A stretch of DNA of 38,983 bases from the NCBI GenBank assembly GCA_022340305.1, contig JAJDOF010000127.1, forward strand, positions 1 to 38,983, given 5' to 3'. Below, one piece after another: positions 30,542 through 38,983 of the stretch. The notes under the pieces were generated by a model that saw only the letters and a program-made list of their open reading frames with translations, was not told the origin of the DNA and ran no database searches. Numbering within the stretch: position 1 is the first letter of the stretch; the number at the start of each line of letters is the position of its first letter. The position numbers and the translations under genes are program-made. The stretch is from Gammaproteobacteria bacterium. Its GTDB lineage: Bacteria > Pseudomonadota > Gammaproteobacteria > GCA-001735895.

Positions 30542-31377
30542 TGCCGCGCGATAAGCGGGTGGATCGTTATGCCGTGGTCGGCAATCCGGTAGCACACAGC
30601 CTGTCCCCTCGCATCCACGCTGAATTCGCGCGCACCACCGGCGAGTCCCTCGAATACCAGGCGATTGAAATTGCCAGCGATGCCTTTGCCGCCGGCATCG
30701 CTGACCTGCAGCAACAGGGATTTCGCGGCCTCAACGTCACCGTTCCGTTTAAAGGTGAAGCCTGGGAAATCTGCAGCAGTTTGACGGCGCGCGCCAGGAC
30801 TGCCGGCGCGGTCAACACCCTGTGTCTGCAGGCGGACGGCACAATTCACGGGGATAACACGGATGGCATCGGCCTGGTTCGTGACCTGGTCGACAATCTG
30901 AAAATTGACATCGAACAGCGCAACATCCTGGTTCTCGGTGCCGGGGGGGCGGTACGCGGCGTACTGCAACCGCTGTTGGCGCTATCTCCCACCCGAATCA
31001 CGCTCGCCAACCGCAACATCGACAGGGCACGTGGGCTGGCGCGGGATTTCAGAAGCCTCGGTAAGATTGAGGTGGTTGCCTATAATCAACTGAAACCCGA
31101 GGGTTACCACTTGATAATAAACGCAACCGCCGCCGGGCTCAGCAACCAGATCCCGCCAATTCCGGCCGCGGTACTGAACAGGGCAAGCGTGTGTTACGAC
31201 ATGATGTATAACCTGAGCACAAAAACTTCTTTCGTTGAATGGTCGCTAGCCCACGGCGTAGCCCACAGTCATGACGGTCTGGGCATGCTGGTGGAGCAGG
31301 CTGCCGAGGCCTTTTACCTGTGGCGTGGCCTGCGTCCGGACACCAGCCAGCTGTTATCAATGCTCCGAACTTCATGA
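30541..31377 (+). CDS. aroE: Shikimate dehydrogenase (NADP+)
   Basis: The protein has 278 residues (typical ~272). It reduces 3-dehydroshikimate in aromatic amino acid synthesis. Shikimate site: GNPVAHSLSPRIHAEFA. Catalytic Lys: NVTVPFKGEAW; Asp: DNTDGIGLV. NADP site: VLGAGGAVRGVL, followed by the basic NRNIDRARGL. C-terminal blocks are INATAAGLSNQIPPIP and DGLGMLVEQAAEAFYLWRG. The TAA stop of hemB overlaps its ATG by one base, and its TGA overlaps the start of the GGDEF-EAL gene by ATGA. hemB-aroE is common in pseudomonads only as loose neighbours, so the tight coupling may be local. Confidence 0.95.
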
Positions 31378-33314
31378 CGCAGGCGGCCATCGAAGAACTG
31401 CCCGCGACAATCGAACTGACCGATGTCAAATCGGAACAGATTCGAATACTGTATGCGGCTATCCCCGGCTCGTTGTTCGCCATCCTGGTATGCAGCCTGA
31501 TACTGTCGATTGCGCAATGGCAGGTGGTCGATCATGCCACCATTATTGCCTGGTTTAGCATTACCAATTTGTTATCGTTGCTGCGCCTTTCGATGTTCCA
31601 ACAATTCGAGCACCAGCAACCCAACCGCCTGGTTGACGGTATCTGGGCGCAGCGTGCGGTCATCACCAGCCTGCTGTCAGGCGCCACCTGGGGTATCGGT
31701 GGGTTTTTCCTGTTTCCCGAGCACGATCCCGCGCACCAGGTTTTTCTCGCTTTCGTGATATCGGGCATGTGCGCCGGCGCCATTACCACGCTGTCATCCA
31801 TTATCCTGGCGGCGCGGGGTTTCGTGATCTTCGCGATCCTGCCGATTGTCGTCAAATTCAACCTGATCGACAGCGAATTCAGTCTGGCCATGACCATCAT
31901 GTCGATCCTGTTCGTGGCGATGATCCTGGTTTCGGCGAAGCGCCTGAACCTTACCATTCTTCAGTCACTGGAGTTCCGCCATCAACGCGAACTGGCCGAG
32001 CAAACCATCCGCTACCAGGCGCAATACGATGATCTGACCAATCTGCCCAACCGCCGGCTATTCCTGGCAACACTGCGCCAGGAAATGGCCAAGGCGGAAC
32101 GGCACCAACGTTACGGCGCCGTATTTTTTATCGACCTGGATCGCTTCAAGTCGGTCAACGACTCGCTCGGCCATGCCGTTGGTGATGATCTGTTGATTGA
32201 AGCTGCGCAGAAAATATCAGCACGCTTGCGCCAGGAGGACTCGGTCGGGCGTCTTGGTGGAGATGAATTCGTGGTGCTGTTACCGGAAGTCGGCCTCGAC
32301 CCGGAATCGGCCGGCTCGCATGCGTCGACGATCGCCGATGAAATGCGTCTGCTGTTTGCCGAGCCGTTCACGATTCAGGGGCATGAGATACACCTGACCA
32401 TCAGTATCGGCATCGCCCTGTTCCCGGGTAACGTCGGTGCCGATGACCTGCTTAAATTTGCCGATGTCGCCATGTACCGGGCCAAGAGTGAGGGCCGTGA
32501 TGGCGTACGCCTGTTTTCCGCGGAAATGCAGGAGGCGGTTAACCAGCAGCGAATCATCGAAAAGGGCCTACGCCAGGCGCTTGCCAACAGCGAGTTCGAG
32601 CTTTATTTCCAGGGTCAATACGACGCCAATAACCGGTTGATTGGCGCCGAAACACTGCTGCGCTGGAATCACCCGGAGCGCGGTGTGGTCGCACCGGGTG
32701 AGTTTATCCACGTTGCCGAGCAAACCGGGCTAATTGTTCCCATCGGCGACTGGGTGTTGCGATCTGCCTGCGAGCAGCTGCAATTGTTTCACGCCGATTT
32801 GAGGCTGGCGGTGAATGTCAGTCCACGCCAGTTCAGCGACCCCGCATTCGTCGACAATCTGAAACGGGTATTACTGGAAACAGGTGCCGACCCGCGACTG
32901 CTCACCCTGGAGATCACCGAGGGGCTTGCGATAGGCGATATCGGGCACAGCATCACTACCATGAACGCGCTAAAAAAACTGGGCATCAAGTTTTCGGTGG
33001 ACGACTTCGGCACCGGTTATTCTTCGTTGAGCTATCTGCACCAGTTACCGATCGACGAATTGAAAATCGACCAGTCGTTTGTGCGCAATATTTCGACCTC
33101 ACCTGAAAATGAAGTCATCGTAGACACCATCATTGTCATGGCACAGCAGCTAAATCTCACAATCGTTGCCGAAGGAATCGAGACCCCGGAAGAACTGAAC
33201 TATCTGAAATTGAGGCAATGCGATTACTTCCAGGGTTATCATTTTGCGCGGCCGGAACCCTTCGCTCAATTTTATCGTAACCGCAATATCAAGCTGCTTT
33301 CAGCGCACGAGTGA
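31374..33314 (+). CDS. Membrane GGDEF-EAL protein (bifunctional c-di-GMP enzyme)
   Basis: The protein has 646 residues from ATG 31374 (MTQAAIEELPATIEL), overlapping the aroE stop by ATGA. About five hydrophobic helices lie in residues 25-190, a membrane sensor I cannot name. The GGDEF domain (215-385) is intact: GGDEF at 295-299, with the inhibitory I-site RQED (286-289) five residues upstream. The EAL domain (395-640) has ETL (426-428) instead of EAL, but keeps N481 (NVSPRQF), E513 and E516 (EITEG), D543-D544 (DDFGTGYSS), K564, D566, E600 and Q620 (FQGYHF). Both cyclase and phosphodiesterase activities look possible, with product feedback. Convergent with the RND operon. Confidence 0.93.
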   Translation: MTQAAIEELPATIELTDVKSEQIRILYAAIPGSLFAILVCSLILSIAQWQVVDHATIIAWFSITNLLSLLRLSMFQQFEHQQPNRLVDGIWAQRAVITSLLSGATWGIGGFFLFPEHDPAHQVFLAFVISGMCAGAITTLSSIILAARGFVIFAILPIVVKFNLIDSEFSLAMTIMSILFVAMILVSAKRLNLTILQSLEFRHQRELAEQTIRYQAQYDDLTNLPNRRLFLATLRQEMAKAERHQRYGAVFFIDLDRFKSVNDSLGHAVGDDLLIEAAQKISARLRQEDSVGRLGGDEFVVLLPEVGLDPESAGSHASTIADEMRLLFAEPFTIQGHEIHLTISIGIALFPGNVGADDLLKFADVAMYRAKSEGRDGVRLFSAEMQEAVNQQRIIEKGLRQALANSEFELYFQGQYDANNRLIGAETLLRWNHPERGVVAPGEFIHVAEQTGLIVPIGDWVLRSACEQLQLFHADLRLAVNVSPRQFSDPAFVDNLKRVLLETGADPRLLTLEITEGLAIGDIGHSITTMNALKKLGIKFSVDDFGTGYSSLSYLHQLPIDELKIDQSFVRNISTSPENEVIVDTIIVMAQQLNLTIVAEGIETPEELNYLKLRQCDYFQGYHFARPEPFAQFYRNRNIKLLSAHE

Positions 33315-33335
33315 CAGACTTTCCTCTGCCCTGAT

Positions 33336-36300
33336 TCAGGCTGTCGAACTCTGCTCGAGGAAGGCTGTTTCCTCGTCGCTCAGTTCGCGAATGCCAAGAT
33401 CCTCCATGATCGCGTAAGCCGCTGGCAATACCAGTAACAGCAAAAAAGTCGAAGAAATCATACCGAACACCACACTCGCCACCAGCGGCACAAGAACCTG
33501 GGCCTGCAGACTGGTTTCCGACAACAGTGGCAACATACCGGCGATGGTGGTGATGGAGGTCAGCAAGATGGCCCGGAAGCGATCGCGTACCGCCTGGCCG
33601 GCTGCATCATGCAGTACCATTCCTTCAAGGCTGCGGCGTTTGACGAATTCCACCAGCAGGATCGAATCGTTGACGACGACGCCGGCCAGCGACACGAAGC
33701 CGATCATGCTGGGCATGGTAATGTCGAGCCCCATCAATTTGTGGCCCCAGATCACCCCGATCAGCGCGAGCGGGATATTCATCAACACCAGCAGCGGTTC
33801 ACGGTAGTTCCTGAACTGAAAACTCAACAGGAAATAGACACCGAAGATGCCCAGCACGAAACCGGTCAAAACCGACAGATTGGTCTGCTGACTGTTTTTG
33901 ACCTCACCCTCGAGGCTGATGTACATACCCGGGTAACGCTGCTGCAGGTGGTTTAAAAAGCGCTCTCGCGTATCGTTGATGACTTCATTGGTGTTGGCGA
34001 TTCGCGCGTCGATGTCGCCACTGATGGTCGCAGTCCGCTGATGATCGATGCGCATGATGCGCGAAAATTCCCGCTTCTCCTGAACACGCGCGATGGCAGC
34101 GAGCGGAATTTCGATTCCCTCCTTGTTAAACAGGCTGAGCTGCTCGAAATCGCGCAATGCGTTGCGGCTGTCGGTATCGAGCTTGACATTGATTTCATAG
34201 GCCTCGCGCCCGCGAAAAATATCATCAACCTTGACCCCCTGGTAGGCGGCGCGCAGCTGTTGCGCCAACTGCTCGGTATTGAGCCCCGAGGTTAGCGCTC
34301 CGGGCAGCAAGCTGACGCTGAACTGGGGTTTACCGAGACGCAAATCGTTCATCAAGTTGGAAACACCCGGGTAGCCGTCGAGCCAGGTCTGTAATTCCCA
34401 GGCCGCGTTCGATAGCTGTTGCAGGTCGTCGTGCTGTAGCCTTATCGAAATCGCCTGTCCAGCCGGGCCAAGCTGCGGCTCCTTGAACTGCACAGACACC
34501 ACCCCGGCGACGGGGCCGGTGAGTTCCATCCACAGGTTGCGCAATTCATTGAGCGAGGTAACCCGTTTTTCGGCATCGAGCAAATCCAGGCTGATGGTCG
34601 CCAGATGCGGTCCTTGTTCCCCGGCATCGGCGTTATTGCTGTAAAAAACCTGCACATGACGAATGAGATCTCCTGCGGTTTCTGCCGGCAGTTGCCGACG
34701 CGCCTGCTCGAGGCTGGCGAGCAAGCGTGCCACCAGCGCTTCAGTGCGGTCGAACGGTGTCCCCTGCTGCATAATGATGCGTGCATCCAGCCGATTACCT
34801 TCCAGATCGGGAAACGCCTTGAATTTAATCAAGCCGGCGGGGAACAGGCTCAGGGTAACCACGAACAATCCCAGCACGATACCGAGCGTCAGGTAACGAT
34901 ATTTGATCGCGAGATCAGCGGCGCCACCAACCCGCTCACGCAAGCCTTCGAATTTACGCTCAAACGCCTGGCGCCACTGCGCCCTCGACTCTTGCTGATG
35001 GCGCTGCAAGGAATGCACCAGGTGGTGTGGCAATATCAGGAAAGCTTCGACCAGGCTGATCGTCAACACCGACAGCAATACCACCGGCAGCACCCCCATG
35101 ACCTGCCCCATATCGCCTTTCAGAAACAGCAGGCTACCAAACAGCATCGCCGAGGTAATAAAAGACGAGAGTACGCCACGACCAACCTTCTCGATGCCCG
35201 ATATCGCTGCCTCCAGCGGGGATTTTCCCGCTCGGGACTCGTTTTCGATGCTTTCGGAAATGACGATGGCATCGTCCATCAAAATGCCGATCGCCATCAA
35301 CAGCGCCACCATCGAGATCATGTTGATGCTGATGCCGGCAAAACTCATCACCAGCAGGCCGCCGACAAAAGAGATCGGCAATCCCAGCGCCACCCAGAAG
35401 GTATAGCGCCAGCTGAAGAATAGTAATAACGTCAGGGTGGCGAGCAACAGGCCCTGCCAGCCATTGCGAATCAACAGCTCCAGGCGATCCTTGACGATTG
35501 AGGCGGCATCCTGGGTGATGACAAGACGGGTGGAATCGGGCAAGCGCTCATTTTCCAGGGAGACAAAATCCTGTACCGCGTTGAACACCGTCAGGGTATC
35601 GTCACTGCTGTTTTTGCGCACCTGTAGCAAGGCCGCCGGACGCCCGTCCAGTTCCGCGCGCAGCTCCGGAGCGCTGAACTCGTCGACGATCGTGGCGATA
35701 TCACCAAGGCGCAGTTGACCGCCCCTGGCGTCGTTAAGCACCACCAGGTCGGCCAACTGATCGACACTGCGACGTCCATTCTCGACCCGGATCTGATACC
35801 AGCGTTCATCCGTTTCCAGTGTCCCGGCAGGCAGGTCCAACGCCTGCTGGCGCACCAGGGCGGCGATGTCCTGGATGCTGAGCCGGTACCGCCGCAGCGT
35901 TTCCGCCTTGATCCGTATGCTTAATTCATGGCCGGAGAAGCCATTCACATCGACCATTGGAATCGCCGCAATGGCCAATAGTCGATTGCGGTAATATTCC
36001 GCCAGCGCTTTCAGCTCCGTTGGCGTGAGATCCGCGCTGATGGCGACATTGACAACTGCCGAGGTGCGGCCCAGTTCAACAACAATTGGATCTTCTGCAT
36101 CATCCGGAAAGTCGGTGATACCATCTACAGCAGCTTTGATGTCATCGATGAACTGCTGCATGTTGCCGGATTCGCGCATATCCAGCACCATGATACCGAC
36201 GTTATCGCGCGCCTCGCAGCTGCGCTCATCGAGAAAACTGATACCGTCAGTGGCGTCTTCCAGCCGGTTACAAATTCCTTCCTCGACTTCGCTGGCACTG

Positions 36301-36455
36301 GCGCCGAAGTAATTTACCGTAACCTGTACCTTGTACAGCTTGATCTCCGGGAAGGTTTCCTTGTTGAGCTCGGGCAAAGCCGCCAGACCCAGCAGCAGAA
36401 TGATAAACATCAGAATGTTTGCAGCCGTGGGGTGGGCCGCAAAGTAACGAATCAT
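33336..36455 (-). CDS. RND superfamily efflux permease
   Basis: The protein has 1039 residues in two homologous halves, each with a transmembrane helix followed by a large periplasmic loop (porter/docking) and five helices. The start MIRYFAAHPTAANILMFIILLLGLAALPELNKETFPEI is typical of inner-membrane RND pumps. The proton-relay Asp pair is in MAIGILMDDAIVISESIENE (TM4). The second half has SLAGVVVNDSILLVEFVKRR (TM10). Substrate cannot be told from sequence; the family exports drugs, solvents, heavy metals or lipids. The ATG overlaps the adaptor gene's stop codon by ATGA. There is no outer-membrane partner in the window, so it may use a TolC encoded elsewhere. Confidence 0.94.
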   Translation of the reverse strand: MIRYFAAHPTAANILMFIILLLGLAALPELNKETFPEIKLYKVQVTVNYFGASASEVEEGICNRLEDATDGISFLDERSCEARDNVGIMVLDMRESGNMQQFIDDIKAAVDGITDFPDDAEDPIVVELGRTSAVVNVAISADLTPTELKALAEYYRNRLLAIAAIPMVDVNGFSGHELSIRIKAETLRRYRLSIQDIAALVRQQALDLPAGTLETDERWYQIRVENGRRSVDQLADLVVLNDARGGQLRLGDIATIVDEFSAPELRAELDGRPAALLQVRKNSSDDTLTVFNAVQDFVSLENERLPDSTRLVITQDAASIVKDRLELLIRNGWQGLLLATLTLLLFFSWRYTFWVALGLPISFVGGLLVMSFAGISINMISMVALLMAIGILMDDAIVISESIENESRAGKSPLEAAISGIEKVGRGVLSSFITSAMLFGSLLFLKGDMGQVMGVLPVVLLSVLTISLVEAFLILPHHLVHSLQRHQQESRAQWRQAFERKFEGLRERVGGAADLAIKYRYLTLGIVLGLFVVTLSLFPAGLIKFKAFPDLEGNRLDARIIMQQGTPFDRTEALVARLLASLEQARRQLPAETAGDLIRHVQVFYSNNADAGEQGPHLATISLDLLDAEKRVTSLNELRNLWMELTGPVAGVVSVQFKEPQLGPAGQAISIRLQHDDLQQLSNAAWELQTWLDGYPGVSNLMNDLRLGKPQFSVSLLPGALTSGLNTEQLAQQLRAAYQGVKVDDIFRGREAYEINVKLDTDSRNALRDFEQLSLFNKEGIEIPLAAIARVQEKREFSRIMRIDHQRTATISGDIDARIANTNEVINDTRERFLNHLQQRYPGMYISLEGEVKNSQQTNLSVLTGFVLGIFGVYFLLSFQFRNYREPLLVLMNIPLALIGVIWGHKLMGLDITMPSMIGFVSLAGVVVNDSILLVEFVKRRSLEGMVLHDAAGQAVRDRFRAILLTSITTIAGMLPLLSETSLQAQVLVPLVASVVFGMISSTFLLLLVLPAAYAIMEDLGIRELSDEETAFLEQSSTA

Positions 36456-37816
36456 CGATAGACTCCGAGCGCGTGCTGTTCCAGTTCAGCAGCAAACTGC
36501 GTCGCCTCGGTCACCTGCAGCGGCATACCCTCGATAACAGGCGTCAGGTCGGTGATTACGACGCGTTCATCGACTTCCAGGCCGGCTTTGACGACCACCA
36601 GATCATCCTGGCCGAACAGAATATCGACGGCCCTGATTTCGAGCCGACCATCAGCACCGGCAAGGTACACCCGGCCCTCGTGCAGCGCTTTACGCGGGAT
36701 CACCATGGCCAGTCGCTGCGGCGCCATCAGGTTAACCGCGGTATACATACCCTTGAGCAAGGGTGGCCGCTGTCCCGCTACTATTTTCTCGTAGGGTTTG
36801 TCGACACCGACGACCACGCCGAGCGTCTGGCGCGTGGCATCGATCGACTCGCTGATGCGCAATACCCGGGCTTCCCAAATCGCATCCGGCATGTCGCCCA
36901 CCAGCCTGACCTCGGCGACGAGGCCCAGGCTTTCATTGATACGGCCCCCGGTCTCAATAAACTGGCGCACCACCTGGGACTGGTTGGCGAGATGGCTAAC
37001 CAGCGTGCGCATGGAGCCAATAGGCAACTGTGCACTGATTTCGATACCCTTTAGATCGATCGCTTCGAACAAGGCTGAGCCGACCGTGACGAACTCGTTC
37101 TGGTTAACATTGACGGTGCCGATCCGGGCATCAAAGGGTAGCCGGATTTCAGTGCGCCCGAGGATAGTGGTACGGTTCTGCACTTCCTGCTCGGCACGCG
37201 CAATTTGCGCCTCGATGGATTGCCTGCGACTGTCATAGCCGTTCAAACGACCCTGTAAGTCCTCGACCTGTTGGCGCAGTTGAATGGTTTTTTGCTCTTC
37301 GGCATCCAGCGTCGACCTGGCAATCAGTTTCTTTTCATATACTTCGCGCAGACGATCCAGTTCAGCCTTACCCACTTCGAGGTTTTGCTGCGCCAGTTGC
37401 AGCGAGCGTAATGTCGATTTCCGTTCCGTCTCCAGTTCACGCAGTGACGAGCGACTCGCCTTCAGGTCTTCCTGGGTTTGCCGCAATGAAAGTTGATAGT
37501 CCTCGGCGTCGATGCGCACGACCAGGGTGCCCGCCGGAATCGTTTCACCCGCCTTCAGATTAGGGTGCAGATAACTGATTTCACCACTCACCTCCGCCAC
37601 GGCGTTGAGCGTGATCGAGGGTTCAACCGTTCCGTAGGCGGTGACCCTGGTACGAAACGGAATTTGCCGCGCGCGTATCACTTCCACCACCCGGCTCGGC
37701 ATTTCGACTGCGACATGCTCGAGTGGCGCGCGCGACTTGACCAGGATCAAGGCCATCACCACCGCTGCAGCCAGGATGATTAACAGCCCGGCAACACCCT
37801 TAAAATTTATTTTCAT
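36452..37816 (-). CDS. RND efflux periplasmic adaptor (membrane fusion protein)
   Basis: The protein has 454 residues from ATG 37816 (MKINFKGVAGLLIILAAAVVMALIL), with GGAGG about 11 bases upstream. The open frame continues to 37921, but that extension lacks family features. A single N-terminal membrane anchor is followed by the barrel-sandwich (EVSGEISYLHPNLKAGETIPAGTLVVRID), a long alpha-hairpin coiled coil (about residues 100-205), the second lipoyl half (DARIGTVNVNQNEFVTVGSALFEAIDL), and a C-terminal beta-barrel and membrane-proximal domain. It links the permease to an outer-membrane channel. It is the first gene of the two-gene operon. Confidence 0.93.
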   Translation of the reverse strand: MKINFKGVAGLLIILAAAVVMALILVKSRAPLEHVAVEMPSRVVEVIRARQIPFRTRVTAYGTVEPSITLNAVAEVSGEISYLHPNLKAGETIPAGTLVVRIDAEDYQLSLRQTQEDLKASRSSLRELETERKSTLRSLQLAQQNLEVGKAELDRLREVYEKKLIARSTLDAEEQKTIQLRQQVEDLQGRLNGYDSRRQSIEAQIARAEQEVQNRTTILGRTEIRLPFDARIGTVNVNQNEFVTVGSALFEAIDLKGIEISAQLPIGSMRTLVSHLANQSQVVRQFIETGGRINESLGLVAEVRLVGDMPDAIWEARVLRISESIDATRQTLGVVVGVDKPYEKIVAGQRPPLLKGMYTAVNLMAPQRLAMVIPRKALHEGRVYLAGADGRLEIRAVDILFGQDDLVVVKAGLEVDERVVITDLTPVIEGMPLQVTEATQFAAELEQHALGVYR

Positions 37817-37928
37817 CTGGCCAGTCGCCTCCGTTAAGTCACAATTCCCGGGTATTGGTACACGTCGATCGTAACGTGACTGATTGCACCGGAGCCATAA
37901 TGTGCAAATGGAATATATCAAGCATCAG

Positions 37929-37979
37929 CACATTTTCGCGTGCGGGAATCGTGGCAACGGCCAGGAACGCGAAAATGTG
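37929..37979. other. Perfect 13-bp inverted repeat in the RND/pyk divergent region
   Basis: CACATTTTCGCGT (37929-37941) and ACGCGAAAATGTG (37967-37979) are perfect reverse complements, separated by 25 bases. The repeat lies 113-163 bases upstream of the RND adaptor start and ends about 20 bases before a TATAAT box for pyk. The position suggests regulator binding or looping on DNA; because it precedes the pyk -10 it would not be transcribed from that promoter. I do not recognise the operator. Confidence 0.6.
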
Positions 37980-37998
37980 AATGCAGCCGCGAAGCGAT

Positions 37999-38004
37999 TA
38001 TAAT
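37999..38004 (+). promoter_or_regulatory. Likely -10 element of the pyruvate kinase gene
   Basis: A perfect TATAAT lies 33 bases before the GTG start of pyk. The -35 would be close to 37975-37980 (ATGTGA, weak). This weak box is part of the right arm of the inverted repeat, so a protein bound there could block or recruit polymerase. Confidence 0.5.
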
Positions 38005-38036
38005 AACCGATTGTTTCCTGCTATCCGAGAGTCGTC

Positions 38037-38983
38037 GTGCTAACCCGTAAAAAATTCAGAAAAACCAAGGTCATCGCCACCATCGGTCCTGCCTGCGATT
38101 CCGCAGCGCGCCTGCGCGAGATGATCGAGGCCGGCATGAACGTTGCCAGGCTCAACATGTCGCACGGCGACGAAAACTCCCATGCCGAGATCGTTACCAG
38201 GGTGCGCGCAGCTGCCGACGCCTGTGGCACCACCGTTGCGCTCATGGTTGACACCCGGGGCCGGGAAATACGCAGTGGCAAGGTCGAAAACGACCAGGTT
38301 CTGCTGAATGCCGAGCAACCGTTCACGTTGTATTCCGACGAGCGCATCGGCGACGACGCCGGCGTCTCCATCTCACTGCAAAGTCTGCATCGCCATGCCG
38401 AGCCCGGGCATCGCGTGCTGATCGATGACGGCCAGATCGAATTGCGCGTCACAGCGCTTGAGCCGGGCCAGGTACATTGCGTCATCGTATCCGGGGGCGT
38501 GTTGCGCAATAACAAGGGCGTCAATCTGCCGGACACGCCCGCAGCGCTCGACGACATTGACTACGACACCGCCCGCGAATTGAAATTCGCGGTCTCCCAG
38601 CGCGTCGATTACATCGCCGCGTCTTTTGTGCGCAACGCCGCGGAAGTACGCGAAATCGAAGCGCAGTTGCGTGACCTCGGTGCCGAAATCCCGATCATCG
38701 CCAAGATTGAAAACCGCGCGGGGGTCGACAACATCGAGGAAATAATAGAGGCCGCCAACGGCATCATGGTGGCGCGCGGCGACCTGGGCGTGGAATTGAG
38801 CATGAGTGAGGGTCCGACTATTCAGAAGCGTATCATCCGCGCGACCGTCGCCAACGGCAAACCGGTGATCACCGCCACGCAGATGCTCGATTCGATGGAG
38901 CGCAATCCGCGACCGACCCGCGCCGAGGCAAGCGATGTCGCCAATGCGATATTCGACGGCAGTTCGGCGGTCATGCTGTCCGG
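38037..38983 (+). CDS. pyk: Pyruvate kinase (partial, C-terminus off the window)
   Basis: The first 315 residues are present, starting at GTG 38037 ([22 protein letters not shown]); a second stretch runs off the right edge. It converts PEP and ADP to pyruvate and ATP. The block ARLNMSHG carries the phosphate-binding residues. The catalytic Lys/Glu region is [36 protein letters not shown], and [31 protein letters not shown] is the monovalent-ion and substrate loop. The usual LDTKGPEIR appears as [11 protein letters not shown], a deviation from the PykF pattern but with the Asp and Thr kept. Allosteric type cannot be judged without the C-terminal domain. Confidence 0.94.
   Translation, partial: MLTRKKFRKTKVIATIGPACDSAARLREMIEAGMNVARLNMSHGDENSHAEIVTRVRAAADACGTTVALMVDTRGREIRSGKVENDQVLLNAEQPFTLYSDERIGDDAGVSISLQSLHRHAEPGHRVLIDDGQIELRVTALEPGQVHCVIVSGGVLRNNKGVNLPDTPAALDDIDYDTARELKFAVSQRVDYIAASFVRNAAEVREIEAQLRDLGAEIPIIAKIENRAGVDNIEEIIEAANGIMVARGDLGVELSMSEGPTIQKRIIRATVANGKPVITATQMLDSMERNPRPTRAEASDVANAIFDGSSAVMLS

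Noticed and set aside
34605-35423. Open frame of 272 codons on the plus strand
   Set aside because: It is antisense to the RND permease; the Gln/His/Arg-rich translation is typical of a codon-bias shadow.
37817-37921. 35-residue extension of the RND adaptor
   Set aside because: The family-type membrane anchor starts at MKINFKG (37816), and that ATG has its own ribosome site.

Overview
The window is a gene-dense chromosomal segment of about 39 kb, roughly 55% G+C by eye. It comes from a gammaproteobacterium outside the Enterobacterales, probably a free-living aquatic lineage. The basis is the housekeeping content and order: plsC-gmhB-glyS-glyQ, then an exonuclease III/Crc-type gene divergent from pyrE, then argB, coaBC, radC, yicC, rph, rdgB and hemW. 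These are ordered much as in Pseudomonas-like genomes, although dut and algC are absent between coaBC and argB. I see no rRNA or tRNA genes, insertion sequences, prophage or CRISPR array. Genus cannot be decided from the sequence alone.

Region by region. 1-742 (-): N-terminal part of an ABC-F ATPase (yheS-like), cut by the window edge. 857-1579 (+): DUF3581 protein. 1557-6569 (-): glyQ-glyS-gmhB-plsC-outer-membrane-protein cluster. 6662-11075 (+): small membrane protein, mpl, a Ser/Thr kinase fused to a cyclic-nucleotide-binding domain, ubiX and a Lon-N-domain protein, mostly overlapping. 11236-11799 (+): secreted chalcone-isomerase-like protein, convergent with xthA-ampG-hemL (-, 11812-15481). 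15557-17769 (+): pyrE, a secreted DUF1223 protein and a DUF4124 protein. 17797-19898 (-): coaBC-argB. 19943-20614 (+): radC. 20583-23698 (-): yicC and a membrane GGDEF/EAL protein. 23871-26372 (+): rph-rdgB-hemW.

26359-26628 is an AT-rich intergenic region holding four perfect 9-bp DnaA boxes. It resembles a replication origin or another DnaA-binding locus and is the most unusual non-coding feature here. It is followed by rpmE2 (zinc-free L31) with a strong terminator. Then come an M48 lipoprotein protease, an M14 carboxypeptidase, hemB, aroE and a GGDEF-EAL protein (+, 27082-33314). An RND pump operon (-, 33336-37816) and the start of pyruvate kinase (+, 38037 to the edge) close the window. 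The last two flank a divergent intergenic region carrying a perfect 13-bp inverted repeat.

Common themes are envelope and murein metabolism (mpl, ampG, an MpaA-like M14 enzyme, plsC, gmhB), tetrapyrrole synthesis (hemL, hemB, hemW), RNA and nucleotide maintenance (rph, yicC, rdgB, pyrE) and signalling (the kinase and two c-di-GMP proteins). Points that depart from the norm are: a GmhB whose HAD nucleophile is Glu instead of Asp, the single-chain kinase/cNMP receptor, an exonuclease III with an intact active site at the locus where pseudomonads carry the inactive Crc, and the DnaA-box cluster.
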